NCBI GenBank assembly: GCA_020726085.1
Contig: DYTG01000027.1
Coordinates: 1 to 9,850 of the forward strand
Direction: 5' to 3'
Length of the DNA: 9,850 bases
Source of the DNA: Sulfurovum sp.
Lineage (GTDB): Bacteria; Campylobacterota; Campylobacteria; Campylobacterales; Sulfurovaceae
The position numbers and the translations under genes were made by a program. The notes under the pieces are model-generated. The model worked only from the letters and a program-made list of their open reading frames with translations. It was not told where the DNA came from and made no database searches. Of this stretch, positions 5,854-9,850 are shown piece by piece (the first letter of the stretch is position 1; every line of letters starts with the position of its first letter).

Positions 5854-8800
5854 AAATTCTTAAAATCAAATTATTCAATATCAACTCTCTAAAAGGGGAG
5901 TTTGAAATAGACTTTGAAAAGTTTTTAAAAGATGAATCTTTATTTGCTATCACTGGACCAACGGGAGCTGGAAAAAGTACCCTACTTGATGTTATCACTT
6001 GTGCATTGTATGGAAGAACCGCAAGACTAACAAACCCAAATGAACTTATGAGCCGACATACAGGGGAGTGTTTGTGTGAAGTGGAGTTTGAAGTCAAAGG
6101 GAAAGTCTATAGAAGTTCGTGGAGTCAAAAGAGAGCAAGAAACAAAGCCGATGGGAAGTTTCAAAATGCTAAGATGGAAATTAGCGAAGTAGAATCGGGA
6201 AATATTTTAGAATCCTATCTTTCAAAAGTTCCAAAATACAATGAAGCGTTATCGGGGCTAGATTTTGATAGATTTATCCAATCTATGATGTTGGCTCAAG
6301 GAAGTTTTGATGCTTTTTTAAAAGCACGAGAAAATGAGCGTTCAAACTTGCTAGAAAAAATCACAGGAACACAAATATACAAACAAATCTCTCTAGCAAT
6401 CTATGAAACTTATTCAATAAAGAAAAAAGAGATTGAACTAGATGAAAACTCTTTGGGAACTATTGAGCTATTATCACATGAAGTATTAGAAGAAAAAATA
6501 TTGGTTTTAAACAGTTTAAAAGTTCAAAAAACAGAATTTGATCTCAAAGAAAATGAATTTAAAATAGTTTCTACTTGGCTTGAGAACTTACAAAAATTAG
6601 AAGCTGACAATACAAAATATATTCAAAAATTTGAGGAGATACAAAAAGAAAAAGAGGATAAAAAAGGGGACTTTTTAAAACTAGAGTTTGCTAATAAAGC
6701 TTTAAATATCCAATCCATCTATCAAGAAACAAACTCTTTAACTCAAATCATAGTTCAAGATAAAGAAAAGGAAAAAAAACTTCAAAATGAAGCAAAAGAG
6801 TTACAACAACAAATAGAGTTAAAAAATAAAGACTCAGTTATAGTAAAAGATGAATTAGATAAAGAGAAAATATCATTTGAGCTAAACTCTAAAAAACTTC
6901 AAGAGGTAAGGAGTTTTCAAACTCAAATAAAGGGTAAAAAAGAGGCTCAAAATGAGAAAGAGATAAAAATCTTTCATCAAAAACAAGAGTTAGCAACTTT
7001 GTTTCAAATAGATGCAAAAGTTTTTATCGAAGATGAAACACTTATCACTCAAAACATTGAAAAACAAACAAACGAGATAAACCAACTCAAAAATGAATTG
7101 ATAAGTGTATCAAAAGAGTTTATAACAATAGAGGAGAAAACTTTAAATCTCAATACACAAGAGATTATCACAAGAAAAAATCTAAAACAAACAGAAGATT
7201 TAGTAAAAGCGATAGAGCAATATGAAGAGCTGTCAAAAAATATCCAAAATGAACAAAAAACAATCGATGAATTAGAGCAACAAATCAAAATTCAAGATAG
7301 TATAAATAGCGAAAAATCAAAGCTCATTGCTCAAATAGAAGAAAATTTACAAACTCTCAAAGAGAAAAAAGATAGAGAGATTTTGATAAAAAACTATGAA
7401 GAGGATAGAAAAAAACTTCAAAGTGGTGAGGAGTGCTTTTTATGTGGTTCTAAGGAGCATCCATATATCACCAAATCCTTTTATATTGATATAGATACCA
7501 CAACCATAAAAATAAAAGAACAAGAAAATTTGTGGAGTAAAGAGAGTAATGAACTGAGAGAATGTGAGATAAATAGAGCAAAATGGAATTCAAAAGTTGA
7601 GTCATCTACCCTAGAAATTCAAAAGCAACAAACTCAAAAAGCCTCTACGCAAGAGTTTTTTAATAGTTGTAGTTTTCAAATCAATGAGGATTCAAAAACT
7701 ATCCTAGAAGAACAAAAATTACACCATGAAAAAGAGTTACAAGCCCTAACAACCCTAAGAGATGAGAAAGAGAAGCTTTTTAGAAAAAAAGAGATTTTAC
7801 AAGCAAATTTAAATCAAAAAGCCCAAGAGCAACTCAAAATCGATAATCTACTCACTTCTCTGAACGAACTTCAAAAAGAACAAACAATTTTAATAGAGGA
7901 TATGCAAACACTTCAAGGGAAAAGCAAAGCTATTGTGGATGTTGAAAATATTGATAGTTTTGAAAAAGAGATTACAATAAAATTTAATACGGTTGGTGAA
8001 AAATTCAATACTATCTCAAAAGAGCTCATAAATCTAACTTCAAAAGATGAATCGATAAATACTCAAATACGAGAGCTTATTTTAAAACAAACGACAGATA
8101 ATACAAAAAAAGAAAAGCTACAACAAAACTTCAATAAAGCCCTAGAAGAGAATAGTTTTAGTTCAAAAGAGGAGTTTGAAAAGGCACTTTTAAGTAAAGA
8201 GAAAAGGGAAGAACTCTTGCAAATATGTAAAGCAATAGAGGAGAAATATACTCAAATCCAAACACTCAAAATCGACACAGCAAAAAAATTAACCGAACAA
8301 AAAGAGTTAAATCTCACTACTAAAGAGCTTCAGTCTTTAACTGATGAATTAAAAGAGTTGCAAACAGCAATTGATGAGCTTCAGAAATCTATAGGAAGCC
8401 TAGAAAAAGAGCTCGAGATAAATGCTCTCAATTTGCAAAAATACGCCGACAAAATCAAAGAGCTTGAGAAGAAAAAAGAAGTTTTTAAAGTATGGATAAA
8501 ACTCAACGAGATGATAGGTTCAGCTTCGGGGGATAAATTTGCGAAATTTGCGCAAGGTATCACACTAGACCAGCTTATATTTTTGGCAAATAAACATTTA
8601 AAAATCTTAAGCCCACGATATGAACTCCAAAGAAGTAGTGACTCAAGTAAACTCTTAGAGATTGAAATAATGGATGGTTTTCAAGGGGATGTGATACGAC
8701 CCGTAAGTACACTTTCAGGTGGTGAAAGTTTTATAGTGAGTCTTTCACTAGCACTTGGACTTTCAGCACTTGCAAGTCAAAAGATAAGTATAGATTCACT

Positions 8801-8996
8801 TTTTTTAGATGAAGGATTTGGAACACTTGATAGTGATAGTTTAGAACTAGCACTTAATGCACTCAATCAGTTACAGAGTTCAGGAAAGATGGTGGGTGTG
8901 ATTTCCCATGTGGAAGCATTAAAAGAGAGAATTCCACTGCAGATAAGGGTTATCCCTAAGGGTGATGGGACGAGTTTGGTGAGTTTAAATAAATGA
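5850..8996 (+). CDS. sbcC: Exonuclease SbcCD, ATPase subunit SbcC
   Basis: SbcC is the Rad50-like SMC-family ATPase that gates SbcD by closing around DNA when ATP binds. At 1048 residues it has the normal length (about 1000-1050). Walker A is GPTGAGKST at 36-44. Two very long Glu/Lys/Gln-rich coiled coils (about 175-525 and 540-885) flank the zinc hook CFLC at 529-532, within EECFLCGSKEHP, where two molecules join through one zinc. The C-terminal lobe has the ABC signature LSGGES at 955-960 and Walker B FLDEGFGTLD at about 985-994, with Glu988 as the catalytic acid and Asp994 in the D-loop. A late His (ISHVEAL) serves as the switch. The ATG overlaps the sbcD stop as ATGA, implying coupled translation. 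The gene is intact and ends with TGA. Confidence 0.96.
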   Translation: MKILKIKLFNINSLKGEFEIDFEKFLKDESLFAITGPTGAGKSTLLDVITCALYGRTARLTNPNELMSRHTGECLCEVEFEVKGKVYRSSWSQKRARNKADGKFQNAKMEISEVESGNILESYLSKVPKYNEALSGLDFDRFIQSMMLAQGSFDAFLKARENERSNLLEKITGTQIYKQISLAIYETYSIKKKEIELDENSLGTIELLSHEVLEEKILVLNSLKVQKTEFDLKENEFKIVSTWLENLQKLEADNTKYIQKFEEIQKEKEDKKGDFLKLEFANKALNIQSIYQETNSLTQIIVQDKEKEKKLQNEAKELQQQIELKNKDSVIVKDELDKEKISFELNSKKLQEVRSFQTQIKGKKEAQNEKEIKIFHQKQELATLFQIDAKVFIEDETLITQNIEKQTNEINQLKNELISVSKEFITIEEKTLNLNTQEIITRKNLKQTEDLVKAIEQYEELSKNIQNEQKTIDELEQQIKIQDSINSEKSKLIAQIEENLQTLKEKKDREILIKNYEEDRKKLQSGEECFLCGSKEHPYITKSFYIDIDTTTIKIKEQENLWSKESNELRECEINRAKWNSKVESSTLEIQKQQTQKASTQEFFNSCSFQINEDSKTILEEQKLHHEKELQALTTLRDEKEKLFRKKEILQANLNQKAQEQLKIDNLLTSLNELQKEQTILIEDMQTLQGKSKAIVDVENIDSFEKEITIKFNTVGEKFNTISKELINLTSKDESINTQIRELILKQTTDNTKKEKLQQNFNKALEENSFSSKEEFEKALLSKEKREELLQICKAIEEKYTQIQTLKIDTAKKLTEQKELNLTTKELQSLTDELKELQTAIDELQKSIGSLEKELEINALNLQKYADKIKELEKKKEVFKVWIKLNEMIGSASGDKFAKFAQGITLDQLIFLANKHLKILSPRYELQRSSDSSKLLEIEIMDGFQGDVIRPVSTLSGGESFIVSLSLALGLSALASQKISIDSLFLDEGFGTLDSDSLELALNALNQLQSSGKMVGVISHVEALKERIPLQIRVIPKGDGTSLVSLNK

Positions 8997-9003
8997 GCCT
9001 CTT

Positions 9004-9119
9004 CTAATCCTCACAAATAACCCATAATTTTTATTGGCGTTTAAAACTTCAAGATACCAATAGAGCGGTTACGAAGCTGGAGCTTTGTAGCGAGAAAATC
9101 TATCCTAATCCTCCACAAA
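9004..9119. repeat. Short direct repeat flanking dispersed repeat copy 2
   Basis: CTAATCCTCACAAA at 9004-9017 recurs as CTAATCCTCCACAAA at 9105-9119, with one extra C. The second unit is the 3' end of the nuclease-family gene on the minus strand (its FVED codons and TAG stop). The 87 nt between them contain dispersed repeat copy 2. This could be a target-site duplication, a duplicated gene end, or chance. Confidence 0.4.
9048..9099 (+). repeat. Dispersed intergenic repeat, copy 2
   Basis: This is the plus-strand partner of the repeat at 319-370, with about 46 of 53 positions identical and in the opposite orientation. The shared core GAAGCTGGAGCTTTG is at 9073-9087. The element may be longer here: on the minus strand the flanking bases read as YLEVLNANKNYGLFVRI, a phrase I recall from hypothetical proteins in this phylum. 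That extension is not visible at copy 1. It lies in the gap between the convergent sbcC and nuclease-family genes. No clear terminator is visible in this gap. Confidence 0.75.
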
Positions 9120-9850
9120 CTCCACCCCATCCTTGGAGCCAATAATCAAAAAGCTCCTTAGTTTAGGAATCGCTTTGACCTTATCGAGTTGCCGATACCC
9201 CTCTATCTGTGCTAACCCCTCTTTTTTCACCTTTTGATAATCATCATTTTGTTTGAGCCATTTGAGTTCAAAGAGATAGTTATTGGGTACTTTTTCATCT
9301 CTTCCTGTGAGGAGGATATCGGGATATTTATTATCAAGTTCAGGTTGAGAGTCGATGAAATAAAACTCAGCAAAGCTAAGGAGTGAAAGGGCAATGACAT
9401 GAAAGTGCTTTTCACTCAAACCATAATGGTCACGATTGGAGAGGGTTTTGATTACCTCGCCTAGTTGATTTTGGAAGGGTTCTATTTTGCCCATGGCCAA
9501 ATCGGTTAAAATTACAGCTATATTGGCTTCAATTTTTAGATTATTTCTTTTTTCTATCTCAATAGCAAAGTAGTTAAAGTAGAGTTGTTGGATGACATAG
9601 TTTGGTATTTCAAAGATGTATCTATCTCCAAAAGCTAAATCTTTCAGTGTGATAAACCCCATAGCATAAAGAAGTGTTATAAAATCTTCTCTTGTGAAAG
9701 TTCGACCTAATTCAAATCTATCTTTTAAAGAGGTAGTTACTTCTCTATTGATAGTCAATTCATTGAGGACTTTAAAGTTCTCTTCACTATTACCGATATT
9801 AAAAAGTTTCATAATGGCTCTGTAGTCACTCGCCACATTGACATCAAGCA
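9105..9850 (-). CDS. AAA-ATPase-like / PD-(D/E)XK nuclease family protein, C-terminal part (5' end outside window)
   Basis: The frame is open to the window edge and gives about 248 residues. Family members of about 500-580 residues have an N-terminal AAA-ATPase-like domain, which would lie beyond 9850, and a C-terminal PD-(D/E)XK nuclease-like domain, seen here. Counting from the GTG at 9836, residues 47-82 hold the linker pattern FTREDFITLLYAMGFITL, then IFEIPNYVIQQLYF. The nuclease-like core is YPDILLTG (Asp173) and FELKWLK (Glu190, Lys192), then AQIEGYRQ (Gln210), giving the D, ExK, Q order. The GTG at 9836 is internal, because the frame continues upstream with LDVN, so it is not the start. 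The biological role of this family is not settled; copies are often numerous in a genome. It converges with sbcC and ends in TAG at 9107-9105. Confidence 0.85.
   Translation of the reverse strand, partial: LDVNVASDYRAIMKLFNIGNSEENFKVLNELTINREVTTSLKDRFELGRTFTREDFITLLYAMGFITLKDLAFGDRYIFEIPNYVIQQLYFNYFAIEIEKRNNLKIEANIAVILTDLAMGKIEPFQNQLGEVIKTLSNRDHYGLSEKHFHVIALSLLSFAEFYFIDSQPELDNKYPDILLTGRDEKVPNNYLFELKWLKQNDDYQKVKKEGLAQIEGYRQLDKVKAIPKLRSFLIIGSKDGVEFVED

Noticed and set aside
6500..8500. Recurrent CTCAAA, AAAGAG and GAACAA-like words as possible tandem repeats or a CRISPR-like array
   Set aside because: They have no fixed spacing and reflect Lys/Glu/Gln codons of the SbcC coiled coils. No CRISPR repeats or tRNA-like structures were seen anywhere in the window.
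9834..9836. GTG at 9836 as the start of the nuclease-family gene
   Set aside because: The frame stays open upstream with family-like residues (LDVN) to the window edge, and the ATPase domain is expected there, so this is an internal codon.

Overview
The window looks like chromosomal DNA from a Campylobacterota (epsilonproteobacterial) bacterium, probably in the order Campylobacterales. The grounds are the low to moderate GC content, the style of the housekeeping proteins (PanB, RuvB, SbcC), and a short intergenic repeat that I recall from genomes of this group. The genus cannot be fixed from the sequence.

Layout: (1) Bases 1-257, minus strand: the start of a minimal nucleotidyltransferase (MNT) gene with its own promoter and Shine-Dalgarno site but an ATA codon where the start should be. 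(2) Bases 258-645: no intact gene. This stretch holds the MNT promoter, copy 1 of a dispersed repeat, and a decayed plus-strand remnant of a Fic protein C-terminus. (3) Bases 646-3843, plus strand: a tight operon of panB (pantothenate synthesis), a small BON-domain lipoprotein, ruvB (Holliday junction motor) and an AI-2E/PerM-type membrane protein. Neighbours lie 18 nt apart or overlap by 1 and 8 nt, and the operon ends at a clear intrinsic terminator. (4) Bases 3868-4506, minus strand: a MATE efflux pump pseudogene with an internal deletion and a nonsense codon, followed by a doubtful 49-residue ORF. (5) Bases 4614-8996, plus strand: a promoter and the sbcD-sbcC pair, which overlap by 4 nt and encode the SbcCD nuclease. 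This pair is visibly more AT-rich than the panB-ruvB operon. (6) Bases 8997-9104: a short gap holding copy 2 of the dispersed repeat, inverted relative to copy 1 and flanked by a short direct repeat. (7) Bases 9105-9850, minus strand: the C-terminal part of an AAA-ATPase-like/PD-(D/E)XK nuclease family protein that runs off the window.

The panB-to-transporter block and sbcDC are ordinary, intact genes. The accessory flavour comes from what surrounds them: a toxin-antitoxin-type MNT gene, dead Fic and MATE genes, repeat copies, and a PD-(D/E)XK-family gene of a type often present in many copies per genome. I do not see a complete undescribed system. The items most worth following up are the dispersed repeat, the ATA start of the MNT gene, and the degraded genes at the block boundaries.
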